Shown here in pieces: positions 16,661 through 26,261 of a stretch of DNA of 64,000 nucleotides. The notes beneath the pieces were generated by a model, which was not told where the DNA came from, searched no databases, and worked only from the letters and a program-made list of their open reading frames with translations. Every line of letters begins with the position of its first letter. Position 1 is the stretch's first letter. The stretch lies in contig JAPOYA010000023.1 in NCBI GenBank assembly GCA_026706815.1, positions 1 through 64,000 of the forward strand, given 5' to 3'. The position numbers were made by a program, and so were the translations under genes. Source of the DNA: Acidimicrobiaceae bacterium. GTDB taxonomy: Bacteria; Actinomycetota; Acidimicrobiia; Acidimicrobiales; Aldehydirespiratoraceae.

Positions 16661-19231
16661 ATGCAAGCCAACGAGGTTCGCCGCGCTTTCACGTCGTTCT
16701 TCGTTGAGCGCGGCCACAGCCACCAGCGGTCGGCGAGCCTCATTCCCCACGACCCGACCCTGCTGTTCACCGTGGCGGGAATGGTTCCGTTCAAGGCCTA
16801 CTTCACCGGAGAGCAAGCGGCACCCTTCGAGCGGGCGGTGACTATTCAAAAGTGCGTGAGAGCAGGCGGCAAACACAACGACCTCGACGAGATAGGGCGC
16901 ACGAGCCGGCATTTCACCTTCTTTGAGATGATGGGCAATTTCAGTTTCGGCGACTACTTCAAATCTGAGGCGATCGCCTGGGCGTGGGAGTTCGCAGTCG
17001 ATGTTCTGGGCCTCGACCCGGAGCGCTTGTGGGTCACCGTGCATCTCAGCGACGACGAGGCCGCCGCCGTCTGGCTGGACGAAGTGGGGATTCCCGCCGA
17101 TCGGCTTCAGCGCCTCGACGAGGACAATTACTGGAAGATGGGCGCTTCGGGGCCATGCGGGCCGTGTTCTGAGATCTTCTGGGACAAGGGTCCCGAATTC
17201 GGCGCCGGCGGCGGCCCTGAACACGGCGGCGAAGACCGCTACATCGAGATCTGGAACCTTGTGTTCATGCAGTTCGACCAGCAGGCCGACGGCTCCAAGA
17301 CCCCCTTGCCCAAGCCCTCGATAGACACCGGGATGGGGTTGGAGCGAATCGTGTCGGTGCTTCAGGGGGTAGACTCGGTGTGGGAGACAGACGAACTCCA
17401 AGCGCTGCTGGGAACCGCGGCGCAACTGACCGGAGTCGACGCCGCCGACGCCTCAGAGCAACAGCTGGTCTCGTTGCGGATTCTGGCCGACCATGCCCGC
17501 AGCACGTCGATGCTGGTCAGCGACGGCGTCTTCCCGTCCAACGAGGCCCGAGGCTATGTTCTGCGCCGGATCCTGCGCCGCGCGGTCCGCCACTCCTACA
17601 TACTCGGCGTCGAAGAGATCGACAGCGCAGGCGACACGGTGATGGGCCGGATGGTCGACCGCGTGGTGGAGACGACGGGTGCGGACTACCCGGACCTGGT
17701 GCAGAACCATCAGTTCGTGCGCGACGTGATCGACCGCGAGGAGCGACGGTTTCGAGAGACGCTGCGCACCGGCCAGGCCATCCTCGACGCCGAGCTGGGC
17801 ACAGAGACGCTTCCCGGCGCCACTGCGTTCCTGCTTCACGACACCTATGGCTTCCCTCTGGAGCTCACTGAGGAGATCACCACAGAGCGGGGCGTCGCCG
17901 TAGACGTCGAGGGCTTCCGCGTGGCCATGGCAGAGCAGCAGAAGCGAGCCAAGGACGCCCGCGGGGAAGTGACCGGCGGCGACACCGGGCCTCTCGTCGA
18001 GTTGGTCGAAAGGCACGGCGAGACCGAGTTCACGGGCCGCGAAGAGACAGAAACGGTAGCGGAGATCATCCATATCGACGACGAGGTCGTGGTGCTCGAC
18101 CGCACGCCGTTCTATGCCGAGTCCGGCGGTCAGATCGGCGATACGGGGATCATCCGGACCGACACGGGCGAGATCTCAGTCACCGACGCCCGTTATGGAG
18201 TGCCGGGGCTTGTAGTACACGCCATCGAGTCGGTTGTGGGCGAAGTGGCAACGGGCCAGACTGCAACGGCGGCCATAGACAACGAGCGCCGCGAGTTGAT
18301 ACGACGCAACCACACGGCCACCCATCTGCTGCATGCAGCCCTGCGCATGATTGTCGGCGACCATGTCAAACAGCAGGGGTCCTACGTCGGCCCCGATCGT
18401 CTGCGCTTCGACTTCAGCCACTACCAGGCGTTGACCCCCGATGAGGTCACCGAGATCGAGGACTTCGTCAACGCCGAGGTGCTGGCCAACCCTGCCTGTG
18501 AGCATTTCGAGACAACAATGGACGAGGCCCGACGCCTCGGAGCCGTCGCCTTCTTCGGCGACAAGTACGGCGACGTCGTGCGAGTGCTGCAGGCCGGTCC
18601 GCACTCGACGGAGCTCTGCGGCGGTACGCATGTGCGCGCGCTGGGTGATATCGGACCCTTGCGCATTGTCTCGGAAGGCTCGATCGGGAGCAACATCCGT
18701 CGTGTCGAGGCGCTGACCGGTCAGGCCGCGATCGACCACTTCCGTTCGGTCGACTCCAGCGCCAGCGCTGCCGCCAAGACTCTGGGCGTTCCGGCCAACG
18801 ACCTCCTAGAAGGCGTCGAGCGGCTCACGACTGAAGCCAAGTCTCTGCGCCATGAGGTCTCTGCGCTGAAACAGAGAATAGCGATCGGCCAAGCGCCGGC
18901 ACTGGCCGCTCGAGCCGTAGACGGTGTGGTGGTCGCTCGGATTGATGGACTGGATCGAAACGGACTCCGCGATCTGGCCCTGTCGGTGCGCGATCACGAC
19001 GGAGTCGACGCTGTGGTCCTCGGAGCCGCGCTCGACAGCGGGGGTGTGGCACTGGTGTCGGCGGTCACCGCCGGCAGCCGCTTCAACGCGGGTGTCCTGA
19101 TCCAAGACGCCAAGAAGATTGTGGGTGGGGGAGGCAAGCCCGCCGACGAGTTCGCAGTCGCCGGAGGGTCCAAAGTCGAGGCGCTTGACGACGCTCTCGA
19201 CGAGGTCCGCTCAGCGGCCGACCGCAACTGA
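16661..19231 (+). CDS. alaS: alanyl-tRNA synthetase
   Basis: Charges tRNA-Ala and edits misacylated tRNA. At 856 residues it is full length. The class II core shows TVAGMVPFKAYFTGE, IQKCVRAGGKHNDL and HFTFFEMMGNFSFGDYFK; DTGMGLERI is motif 3. The editing domain has NHTATHLLHAALR and the metal-binding STELCGGTHV. The C-terminal DHHA1-type region contains GGGGKPADEFAVAGG. ATG 16661 is the natural start. ruvX follows after a one-base gap. Confidence 0.97.
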   Translation: MQANEVRRAFTSFFVERGHSHQRSASLIPHDPTLLFTVAGMVPFKAYFTGEQAAPFERAVTIQKCVRAGGKHNDLDEIGRTSRHFTFFEMMGNFSFGDYFKSEAIAWAWEFAVDVLGLDPERLWVTVHLSDDEAAAVWLDEVGIPADRLQRLDEDNYWKMGASGPCGPCSEIFWDKGPEFGAGGGPEHGGEDRYIEIWNLVFMQFDQQADGSKTPLPKPSIDTGMGLERIVSVLQGVDSVWETDELQALLGTAAQLTGVDAADASEQQLVSLRILADHARSTSMLVSDGVFPSNEARGYVLRRILRRAVRHSYILGVEEIDSAGDTVMGRMVDRVVETTGADYPDLVQNHQFVRDVIDREERRFRETLRTGQAILDAELGTETLPGATAFLLHDTYGFPLELTEEITTERGVAVDVEGFRVAMAEQQKRAKDARGEVTGGDTGPLVELVERHGETEFTGREETETVAEIIHIDDEVVVLDRTPFYAESGGQIGDTGIIRTDTGEISVTDARYGVPGLVVHAIESVVGEVATGQTATAAIDNERRELIRRNHTATHLLHAALRMIVGDHVKQQGSYVGPDRLRFDFSHYQALTPDEVTEIEDFVNAEVLANPACEHFETTMDEARRLGAVAFFGDKYGDVVRVLQAGPHSTELCGGTHVRALGDIGPLRIVSEGSIGSNIRRVEALTGQAAIDHFRSVDSSASAAAKTLGVPANDLLEGVERLTTEAKSLRHEVSALKQRIAIGQAPALAARAVDGVVVARIDGLDRNGLRDLALSVRDHDGVDAVVLGAALDSGGVALVSAVTAGSRFNAGVLIQDAKKIVGGGGKPADEFAVAGGSKVEALDDALDEVRSAADRN

Positions 19232-19232
19232 C

Positions 19233-19655
19233 ATGCGGGCCCTCGGGATCGACCTCGGCTCCAAAAGAATCGGCGTAGCCGTGAGCGACTCCCGAGGCTC
19301 GGTGGCCACGCCGATAGAGGTCGTCGAACGCCGAGGAGATCGACGGCGCGAGCATCGCGAGCTTGCTGCGTTGGCGAGCGAGTGGGAAGCGGAGATCGTG
19401 GTGGTGGGCGTGCCGTACAACATGGACGGGTCGCTTGGACCTGCGGCCAAGAAGTATCTGCGCGAGGCGGCTGCACTCGGTGAGACTCTCGACATTGAAG
19501 TGGTTGCCTGCGATGAACGCCTGACCACGGTTTCCGCGGAGCGTTTCCTCATGCAGCAGGAGATGAAAGCCGACGCCCGCCGTCGCGTGGTCGACAAGGT
19601 TGCCGCGGCAGTGATGCTGCAGTCGTGGCTCGACGCCGGAATGCCCCGTGCCTGA
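19233..19655 (+). CDS. ruvX: RuvX/YqgF family nuclease (pre-16S rRNA processing)
   Basis: RNase H-like fold protein of 140 residues, the expected size. It is implicated in 5'-end maturation of 16S rRNA and was earlier proposed as a Holliday junction resolvase. ALGIDLGSKRIGVAVSD carries the first catalytic Asp, VVGVPYNMDGSLG is the second strand motif, and CDERLTTVSAERFL and VVDKVAAAVMLQ hold the remaining acidic residues. The alaS-ruvX-mltG-aroE order is conserved in actinobacteria. Its end overlaps mltG by eight bases. Confidence 0.95.
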   Translation: MRALGIDLGSKRIGVAVSDSRGSVATPIEVVERRGDRRREHRELAALASEWEAEIVVVGVPYNMDGSLGPAAKKYLREAAALGETLDIEVVACDERLTTVSAERFLMQQEMKADARRRVVDKVAAAVMLQSWLDAGMPRA

Positions 19656-21168
19656 GAACGATCCACGCCGAGTCCGCACCGACTACCGCGCTTTTCTGCT
19701 GGGCTGGATCAAGCACATCCCCGTCGAAGCGCGACCGGGGTCAACCGCTCAATCGCTGGATACAGAACTTGCCCGGTCAGAAGACCGGGCCTTGGTCGGC
19801 GCCGGCGTAGCGTCGCTCGGCGCGGGGCCCGACAGCCGAGCCGACGAATGGCAGGCGGGCGCCGAGAGCAGGGAGATCCCGTTCGCGCTCCCGGATTACG
19901 AAGCTCCGCCGGCGGTTGAGCTGTCAGCAGGATTCGACGCCGATGGCACGGAGTATGTCTTCGAAGACGATCCCGAAGCGGACCCGCTCGTGGACCCCCG
20001 CTACGACGCCGAGGACCGGAACTGGGTTCGCTACCGGAGTCACTGGGGTGGATCCTTGCGCCTGCTCGGCGTTGCGGTGATTATTTTCTTCCTGCTCACA
20101 ACGATTCGCGGGCGAGTCTACGACTGGATCGACGGCCAGATCGTTCCGTCGGGACCGATAGGCGAACCAGTGATTTTCACGATCGGAAACGGTGAAGCGG
20201 TCAACCAGATAGCCACCAACCTCGACAACGCCGGAGTGATCGGCAACGCCACGGTCTTCCGCTATTGGCTTCGTTGCGACGGCCCCAACGGCGGGGAGAT
20301 CACCATTTCGGGCTTTTTGCGATGCGACATTGACACTTCGTTCGAGAGCGGCGAATACGCGCTCTTCGAGAATATGCCGTACGCAGACGTCAACAACATT
20401 CTTGTCGACGGCCCGATTCCTGTCGTGTATGAGAACTTCACGATCCCCGAAGGTTTGAGAGTCGTTGAGATCATCGACCGGATGGTTGAGGCAAACCCTC
20501 AATTCGATCGCGGGCAGATCGTCGAAGCGCTCAACAACCCGGCCTACGTATCGAACTATCTGCCCGAAGACATCGGCCAGTTCTCATGGTTCGAGGGCCT
20601 GCTCTTTCCCGCCACCTACGATGTTCCCGAAGACGACCTGCGAGACGAGGCTAGGTTTGTCCAGCGAATGAGCAACACGTTCGACCAGCGATTCAGCGCC
20701 CTTGTTGATGAGGTTGGAAGAGATCCGGTGATTGGGCAACTCGGGTTGACGGACTACCAGATCATCACCGTCGCCTCGTTGATCGAAGAAGAGGCAAGGG
20801 TGGACGTCGACCGTCCCCGAATGGCCAGGGTCATGTACAACCGTTTGCTGCGGGGCGAACCGCTCGGCGTCGACGCCAGCGTCTACTACGCGCTCGACAA
20901 GTCGTTCACTGAAGGTTTGACCGCATCGGACCTGCTCGTCGACTCGCCGTACAACACGCGGCTCAACACTGGGATTCCGCCGACCCCGATCGCCGCTCCC
21001 GGCGAGGCGGCGCTGCGCGCAGCGCTGCAGCCGGACCCTGATCCCGAACTGCTGTTCTGGGCTCGGACTGACCACGGCGGAGTCGACGGCGCCCACACAT
21101 TCACCACCAACATCGACGACCACAACGCGGCAGTGGCCGTCTGTCGAGAACTGGGGTACTGCCAATGA
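19648..21168 (+). CDS. mltG: endolytic murein transglycosylase MltG
   Basis: Inner-membrane enzyme that cuts nascent glycan strands and is thought to terminate peptidoglycan polymerisation. It has 506 residues: an acidic cytoplasmic N-terminal region of about 130 residues, one membrane helix at about 135-153 (LLGVAVIIFFLLTTIRG), a LysM-like subdomain, and the YceG catalytic domain. The catalytic Glu lies in TVASLIEEEARVDVDRP, and MARVMYNRLL and SPYNTRLNTGIPPTPI are family signatures. GTG 19648 overlaps ruvX. The long cytoplasmic extension is common in actinobacteria but absent from E. coli MltG. Confidence 0.93.
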   Translation: MPENDPRRVRTDYRAFLLGWIKHIPVEARPGSTAQSLDTELARSEDRALVGAGVASLGAGPDSRADEWQAGAESREIPFALPDYEAPPAVELSAGFDADGTEYVFEDDPEADPLVDPRYDAEDRNWVRYRSHWGGSLRLLGVAVIIFFLLTTIRGRVYDWIDGQIVPSGPIGEPVIFTIGNGEAVNQIATNLDNAGVIGNATVFRYWLRCDGPNGGEITISGFLRCDIDTSFESGEYALFENMPYADVNNILVDGPIPVVYENFTIPEGLRVVEIIDRMVEANPQFDRGQIVEALNNPAYVSNYLPEDIGQFSWFEGLLFPATYDVPEDDLRDEARFVQRMSNTFDQRFSALVDEVGRDPVIGQLGLTDYQIITVASLIEEEARVDVDRPRMARVMYNRLLRGEPLGVDASVYYALDKSFTEGLTASDLLVDSPYNTRLNTGIPPTPIAAPGEAALRAALQPDPDPELLFWARTDHGGVDGAHTFTTNIDDHNAAVAVCRELGYCQ

Positions 21169-22043
21169 GTTCTGCTTCTGCCAATGATGCCAATGATGCC
21201 GATGAATTGTCAATGGGCAACGTGTCCGGTGCCACCAGGGTGACGGGAGTCATCGGCGATCCCGTGATCCATTCGCTCTCGCCCGCGCTGCACAACGCGG
21301 CGTTCGCGGCGCTCGGAATCGACTGGGCGTCGGTGCCCTTCCCGGTCAGCGCCGGCGGGGGAGCCCAAGCAGTCGAGGCGATGCGGACCCTTGGACTGGC
21401 CGGTCTGTCGGTAACGACTCCGCACAAGGACGCGGTCGCCCGAGCGGCAGACGAGGTTTCAGACGCGGCAGCGGCTCTCGGTGCGGCGAACTGTCTTGTG
21501 GCGTCCGCAGACGGTGGAGTCCGTGCCGAGAACACCGACGGAGACGGATTCCTCGGGGGCCTGCTCGAAGACGCCGACACGACTGTTCGGGGGAAAACGG
21601 TAGCGGTCCTCGGTGCAGGCGGCGCGGCCCGGGCGATCTCGCTCGCTTGCGCGGAGGCGGGCGCGGCACGCGTGCTGGTTGTCAACCGCACCGCACAGCG
21701 TGCGGCCCGCTGTGCGGGGTTGGCCAGCTCGGTCGGCGCGGTGGCCCAGCAGGCGGACATACCCGGCGCCGACATCGTGGTCAATGCCACAACGGTCGGC
21801 ATGGCGCCCGACAGCGCCATGCCGTGCGACCCCGCTCTGTTGCACAGCGGTCAGATCGTGGTGGACATCGTCTACAACCCGGCCGAGACTGTCTGGCTGG
21901 CGGCTGCGCGTGCCGCGGGGATCCGCTCCTACAACGGCGGGTCGATGCTGGTCCACCAGGCCGCTGTCGCCATCGCCCACTGGACCGGCCACACCGCTCC
22001 CGTCGATGCCATGAGGTCAGCACTGCAGGCGCGTCTGGGCTGA
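21165..22043 (+). CDS. aroE: shikimate dehydrogenase
   Basis: Reduces 3-dehydroshikimate to shikimate with NADPH. The protein has 292 residues. VIGDPVIHSLSPALHNAAF is the substrate-binding signature with its Ser pair, LSVTTPHKDA holds the catalytic Lys, NTDGDGFLG the catalytic Asp, and VLGAGGAARAI the NADPH-binding loop. ATG 21165 overlaps the mltG stop (ATGA), but the first 16 residues (SSASANDANDADE...) are low-complexity and come from a tandem GCCAATGAT repeat; ATG 21213 would give a more typical N-terminus. No aroC is present in this cluster. Confidence 0.93.
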   Translation: MSSASANDANDADELSMGNVSGATRVTGVIGDPVIHSLSPALHNAAFAALGIDWASVPFPVSAGGGAQAVEAMRTLGLAGLSVTTPHKDAVARAADEVSDAAAALGAANCLVASADGGVRAENTDGDGFLGGLLEDADTTVRGKTVAVLGAGGAARAISLACAEAGAARVLVVNRTAQRAARCAGLASSVGAVAQQADIPGADIVVNATTVGMAPDSAMPCDPALLHSGQIVVDIVYNPAETVWLAAARAAGIRSYNGGSMLVHQAAVAIAHWTGHTAPVDAMRSALQARLG

Positions 22044-22166
22044 GCAAACGACGGCAAACGACCTGTTGCGCTCGAAGCGGCTGTGCAGCTAGGTTCGGCT
22101 GCTCCAGCGCTGGTGTGCGTTTGCAGCCGAACAACACCGCGAGGGGACCAGGCGAGAGGCGGAAAC

Positions 22167-23009
22167 ATGACAACGGCGCTGATCTTTGCTGCGTCCGCGG
22201 CTGGTCTGGTCGCCGGCGGTTTGATCACGATGTCGGCTGGCCGAGTCGCCTGTGGCGAGGCGCTTTCGCTGCGTTCTCGCTGCGGCGCGTGCAGGGCGTC
22301 GCTGAGGCACGGCGAGACGATCCCGGTGCTGTCGTGGCTGGTGCTGCGCGGGCGTTGTCGGCACTGCTCTGCGCGCATCGGGTTCATGTATCCGGTCGTC
22401 GAGTCGTCGACGTCAGCGCTGCTGGTTGCGGTGGCTCTGCGGTTCGGTTGGGACTGGCGGCTGTTTCCGCCGCTCGTGCTCGCGGTCGCACTGATGGCGC
22501 TGTCGCTGGTCGACCTGTACAGCTATCGGCTCCCTGATCGGTTGGTTTTCCCAGCGTTGGGAGTATCGGCGTCGGCGATTCTGGCAGAGGCGGTCAACCG
22601 CGGCGACCGGTGGGTTCTCTGGTACGCGCTCTTTGGGATGTGCGTCTATTTCAGCTTCTTGCTGGTGGTTCATCTGATCTCTCCCAGGGGACTGGGGTTT
22701 GGCGACGTGAAGTTGTCGCTGCTTCTCGGCTTGAACTTGGGTTGGGCCGCTGGAGTCGCCGGCGGAGATTGGGTTGACGTGGTCCGCTATGTGTTCTGGG
22801 CTCAGCTTCTGGCCGGCCTCATCGGTCTGGTGGGCGGAATCTTGATAGGTGTTCTGCGGCGGAAGCTCGAACGCGACGTGCTGCCCGATCCACAAGTTGT
22901 CGATGGCCAGCCGGTGGGGATTCTTGCCCAGAGCTTTCCCTTCGGCCCCGCGCTGGCTTGTTCGACCATGGCCGTGGTGCTGTTCGCGGACTCGGCTCCC
23001 GCGTTCTAG
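22167..23009 (+). CDS. pilD: type IV prepilin peptidase (PilD/TadV family)
   Basis: Aspartic membrane protease that trims and often methylates prepilin leaders. The 280 residues are mostly membrane helices. Near the N-terminus two Cys pairs (CGAC and CRHC) form the zinc-like motif of the methylating domain. The two catalytic Asp residues are in LVDLYSYRLPD and GFGDVKLS. ATG 22167 has a GAGGCGGA site. No pilin or assembly ATPase gene is in the window, so its substrates are elsewhere. A prepilin peptidase also follows aroE in mycobacteria, so the position is not unusual. Confidence 0.9.
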   Translation: MTTALIFAASAAGLVAGGLITMSAGRVACGEALSLRSRCGACRASLRHGETIPVLSWLVLRGRCRHCSARIGFMYPVVESSTSALLVAVALRFGWDWRLFPPLVLAVALMALSLVDLYSYRLPDRLVFPALGVSASAILAEAVNRGDRWVLWYALFGMCVYFSFLLVVHLISPRGLGFGDVKLSLLLGLNLGWAAGVAGGDWVDVVRYVFWAQLLAGLIGLVGGILIGVLRRKLERDVLPDPQVVDGQPVGILAQSFPFGPALACSTMAVVLFADSAPAF

Positions 23010-23080
23010 ACAAGCTCAGGCCACAGCCTGCGGGCGATAAAGGTCCCGGTGGGAGGGTGTGGGTCCGGTAACCTCTTGCC

Positions 23081-23623
23081 ATGTCGTTGGCTTCGGTCAT
23101 TCTGGTAGGCCCGATGGGCTCGGGGAAGACGGCGGTGGGCCGCGCCCTGGCAGAAAAGGAGCGCCTGGACCACGTCGACCTCGATGAGGTGGTCGCGCAG
23201 GCTCGCGGCCTTTCGATTCCGGAGATATTCGACGCGGAGGGCGAATCGAGATTCCGGGCGCTCGAACACGAGGCTCTGTCGCAGGCGGTTGCGGGTCGAC
23301 CGGCGGTCATATCCGCGGGAGGCGGTGTGGTCGTAAGCGGGTCCAACCGGATTCTGCTGCGCCAGTCCGATGCACTGGTTGTGTGGCTGGATGCCGATGT
23401 GGAGGTGTTGGCCTGCCGCGTCGGCGACGGCGAGGGCAGACCCCTGCTGGCTGTCGATGACGTCACAGGCGCGCTGCGAACCAAGGTCGCCGAACGCGCC
23501 GAGGGCTACAACGAGGTGGCGGACATCCGAATCGACGCCTCCGACAGGTCGGTCGCGGAATGCGTCGAGCTGATCTCCGCGGCGCGGGCCGACAATGTCG
23601 AACGGGCAGCACAATGCCGGTGA
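23081..23623 (+). CDS. aroK: shikimate kinase
   Basis: Phosphorylates shikimate at O3 with ATP. The protein has 180 residues, with Walker A GPMGSGKT, the shikimate-binding Asp in DHVDLDEVV, FRALEHEAL, and the glycine loop SAGGGVVV. Its end overlaps the aroB start by ten bases, so aroK and aroB are coupled as in most actinobacteria. Confidence 0.95.
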   Translation: MSLASVILVGPMGSGKTAVGRALAEKERLDHVDLDEVVAQARGLSIPEIFDAEGESRFRALEHEALSQAVAGRPAVISAGGGVVVSGSNRILLRQSDALVVWLDADVEVLACRVGDGEGRPLLAVDDVTGALRTKVAERAEGYNEVADIRIDASDRSVAECVELISAARADNVERAAQCR

Positions 23624-24633
23624 TCGACGTTGAACTGCGCGATCGCGGCTACCCGGTTCACGTCGGGCCGGGGGTGCGGGAACTTCTCGGCGAGTTGATC
23701 CCCGCTGACGCCGAGCGGGTTGCCGTTGTCACCCAGGAGTCGATTCCGTGGGCAGTCGAACCTGCGTTGGCACAGTTGACGATCACCGTTCCGGACGGGG
23801 AGTCAGCGAAGTCGATGGGCGTCGTCGAAGACGTCTGCCGGCAGTTGACGGTCGCCGGGTTCACCCGCGCTGACGTGGTCGTCGCAGTCGGCGGCGGCGT
23901 TGTCACCGACGTTGGCGGGTTCGCAGCCGCGGTCTATCACCGCGGTGTTCGCTTCATCAACGTTGCAACCACGCTGTTGGCCCAAGTCGACGCTGCGATC
24001 GGCGGAAAAACAGGGGTCAACCTGGTTGAGGGCAAGAACCTCGTGGGAGCTTTCTGGCAACCGACAGCGGTGGTCTGCGACACGGAGATGTTGGCGACGC
24101 TGCCGGTCCGCGAATATCGCAGCGGTCTGGGCGAGGTTGCCAAGTACCACTTCCTCGGCTCGGTTCCCGACGCTCCCGCGGGTGCTCCGGGGGCGAGAGT
24201 GGGCGCCGAAGTTGTAGCGGCGTGTGTGCAGATCAAGGCCGATGTGGTGACCGCCGACGAGCGCGAAGGGGGCAGACGAGCGATTCTCAACTACGGCCAT
24301 ACGCTCGCCCACGCCATCGAGACGGCCGGGGGATACGATCTGCGCCACGGTGAAGCCGTCGCGGTCGGGATCGCATACGCAGCTGAGGCGGCCCGCCTCC
24401 TTGGACGCATCAGCGACGAGCGGGCGATGGAGCACCGCCGCGTGCTCGGAGCCTATGGCCTGCCCTGCGCGCTGCCAAAAGGACTGGATGCCGACAGACT
24501 GCTCCACCTGTTCAACCGCGACAAAAAAGCGATCGAAGGCGTCACATTGGTGCTGGACGGACCGAACGGGGTCGAGCCGGTCACCGGGATCGACCCGCAG
24601 GTCCTGCGCGACGCTCTGGGTACGCTGCGATGA
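23614..24633 (+). CDS. aroB: 3-dehydroquinate synthase
   Basis: Converts DAHP to 3-dehydroquinate, second step of the shikimate pathway, using NAD and a divalent metal. The protein has 339 residues. VAVGGGVVTDVGGFAAA and TTLLAQVDAAIGGKTGVN are NAD and substrate loops; metal ligands are the Glu of GLGEVAKYHF and the His residues of NYGHTLAHAIE and RHGEAVAVG. ATG 23614 is the first start fitting the family N-terminus and overlaps aroK. Confidence 0.96.
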   Translation: MPVIDVELRDRGYPVHVGPGVRELLGELIPADAERVAVVTQESIPWAVEPALAQLTITVPDGESAKSMGVVEDVCRQLTVAGFTRADVVVAVGGGVVTDVGGFAAAVYHRGVRFINVATTLLAQVDAAIGGKTGVNLVEGKNLVGAFWQPTAVVCDTEMLATLPVREYRSGLGEVAKYHFLGSVPDAPAGAPGARVGAEVVAACVQIKADVVTADEREGGRRAILNYGHTLAHAIETAGGYDLRHGEAVAVGIAYAAEAARLLGRISDERAMEHRRVLGAYGLPCALPKGLDADRLLHLFNRDKKAIEGVTLVLDGPNGVEPVTGIDPQVLRDALGTLR

Positions 24634-24682
24634 CCGCCTTTGATTCCGCAAACGAGTCGGGCGCAACGACTGGAGACCGTGC

Positions 24683-25123
24683 ATGAGTTCTGTTGTCCTC
24701 CTTCTATCAGGACCCAATCTCAATCTGTTGGGCACCCGAGAACCCGGCGTGTACGGCACCGAGACCCTCGAGGACCACGTAGCGACAGCGACCGCCGCTG
24801 CTGCGGTCCACGATCTGGAGATCGAGCACTTCCAGTCCAACCACGAAGGAGAACTGATCGAGGAGATCCAGGGCGCCGGAGATCGGGTGGCTGCCATCGT
24901 GATCAATCCGGGCGCCCTGACTCACTCGTCGTGGGCCATTCACGATGCTCTGGCTGCGTTCTCCGGAGTCATAGTGGAACTCCATCTGTCCAACCCCAAG
25001 TCTCGCGAATCGTGGCGCCACGTCTCAGTTGTCGCGCCGGTGGCCACGGGGTCGATCGTCGGTTTCGGCGGTGACGGCTATCGCCTGGCGATAGAAGCCG
25101 TCGCAGCACGACTGGCGCCATGA
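24683..25123 (+). CDS. aroQ: type II 3-dehydroquinate dehydratase
   Basis: Dehydrates 3-dehydroquinate to 3-dehydroshikimate. At 146 residues it fits the dodecameric type II family. SGPNLNLLGTREPGVYG contains the catalytic Arg and Tyr, FQSNHEGELIEEI the active-site loop, and INPGALTHSSWAIHDAL plus VELHLSNPKSRESWRH complete the site. It follows aroB by 49 bases and completes all steps from DAHP to shikimate-3-phosphate together with aroE, aroK and aroB. Confidence 0.96.
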   Translation: MSSVVLLLSGPNLNLLGTREPGVYGTETLEDHVATATAAAAVHDLEIEHFQSNHEGELIEEIQGAGDRVAAIVINPGALTHSSWAIHDALAAFSGVIVELHLSNPKSRESWRHVSVVAPVATGSIVGFGGDGYRLAIEAVAARLAP

Positions 25124-25127
25124 GTTT

Positions 25128-26261
25128 GTGAGACCCCTGGCCCTGCCGCCGCTCAGCGCACATGGCCGCAGCGAACGGGTACGAGCCGCGGTCGAAGCGG
25201 AGGGCGCTGACGCGATGGTGGTCACAGACCCGACCAATATCCGGTGGTGTACCGGATTCACCGGTTCGGCCGGGGTGCTGCTCATCAGCGAGGACCGCCA
25301 GGTGTTGACCACCGACAGCAGATATCGCGATCAAGCGCCGGCCCAACTCGAGGCGTCGGGCTGCGAAGCAGAGGTGTTGATCGGCTCGGACTGGGTCGCG
25401 GCAGTCGCCGCGATCCTCAAGGATCCCAACGGCGTGGACAACCCGACGAGGGTCGCACTCGAGGCGGACCGGATCGTGTGGGCTGATCAGCGTCGGTTGG
25501 CTGACGCGCTCACCGCTGATCTGGTCGAGACCGCAGGTCTGATCGCGGAATTGCGCAGCGTCAAGGACGAGGCGGAACTGGCTCGCATCGAGACCGCGGC
25601 GCGCATAGTCGACGCGGTGCTCAAAGAGAGCCAGGACCGGTTTGTTGCGGGCGTCAGCGAGCGTGAACTGGCTCACAGGTTGGACGACGGCATGCGTGCG
25701 GCGGGCGCCGACGGGCCGGCCTACGACACGATCGTGGCTTCGGGCCCCAACGCCGCGCTGCCCCACGCCCGTGCAGGCTCGCGGCGGCTCGCGAACGGTG
25801 ATCTGGTGGTGGTCGACGCGGGGGCTTTGGTTGAGGGCTATCGCAGCGACATGACTCGCACATTCGTCGTCGGCTCACCCGACGACAGGGCAGTGGAGAT
25901 CCATGACATCGTGACCCGAGCCCAAGCGGAGGGGGTGGCTGCGGTGCGCGCCGGCGTCGAGGCGGGTGAAATCGACAGGGCCTGTCGGGAGTTCATTGCG
26001 CGCGAGGGATACGGAGACGCCTTCGTGCACGGGACCGGCCATGGCGTCGGTCTTGACATTCACGAGTTTCCGGCTGTGCGACGAGGCAACACCGCTATCC
26101 TTTCGCCCGGCCAGGCAATCACCGTCGAACCCGGGATCTATCTCTCGGGATACGGAGGCGTGCGAGTCGAAGACACGGTCGTCGTCACTGAAGACGGGTG
26201 CCGCCCGTTGACCAAATTTCCCAAGGAGTTCGTGTGCCTGTCATCACAACCAACGATCTGA
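25128..26261 (+). CDS. pepQ: M24 family Xaa-Pro peptidase
   Basis: Metallopeptidase of 377 residues that probably cleaves Xaa-Pro bonds. The N-terminal creatinase-like domain (DPTNIRWCTGFTGSAG) is followed by the pita-bread domain with all five metal ligands visible: two Asp in VVDAGALVEGYRSDMTRT, His in GTGHGVGLDIHEFP, Glu in TVEPGIY and Glu in RVEDTVVV. GTG 25128 is four bases after aroQ. The aroQ-pepQ-efp-nusB order is conserved in actinobacteria. The 3' end overlaps efp by 28 bases. Prolidase versus aminopeptidase P specificity cannot be decided here. Confidence 0.9.
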   Translation: MRPLALPPLSAHGRSERVRAAVEAEGADAMVVTDPTNIRWCTGFTGSAGVLLISEDRQVLTTDSRYRDQAPAQLEASGCEAEVLIGSDWVAAVAAILKDPNGVDNPTRVALEADRIVWADQRRLADALTADLVETAGLIAELRSVKDEAELARIETAARIVDAVLKESQDRFVAGVSERELAHRLDDGMRAAGADGPAYDTIVASGPNAALPHARAGSRRLANGDLVVVDAGALVEGYRSDMTRTFVVGSPDDRAVEIHDIVTRAQAEGVAAVRAGVEAGEIDRACREFIAREGYGDAFVHGTGHGVGLDIHEFPAVRRGNTAILSPGQAITVEPGIYLSGYGGVRVEDTVVVTEDGCRPLTKFPKEFVCLSSQPTI

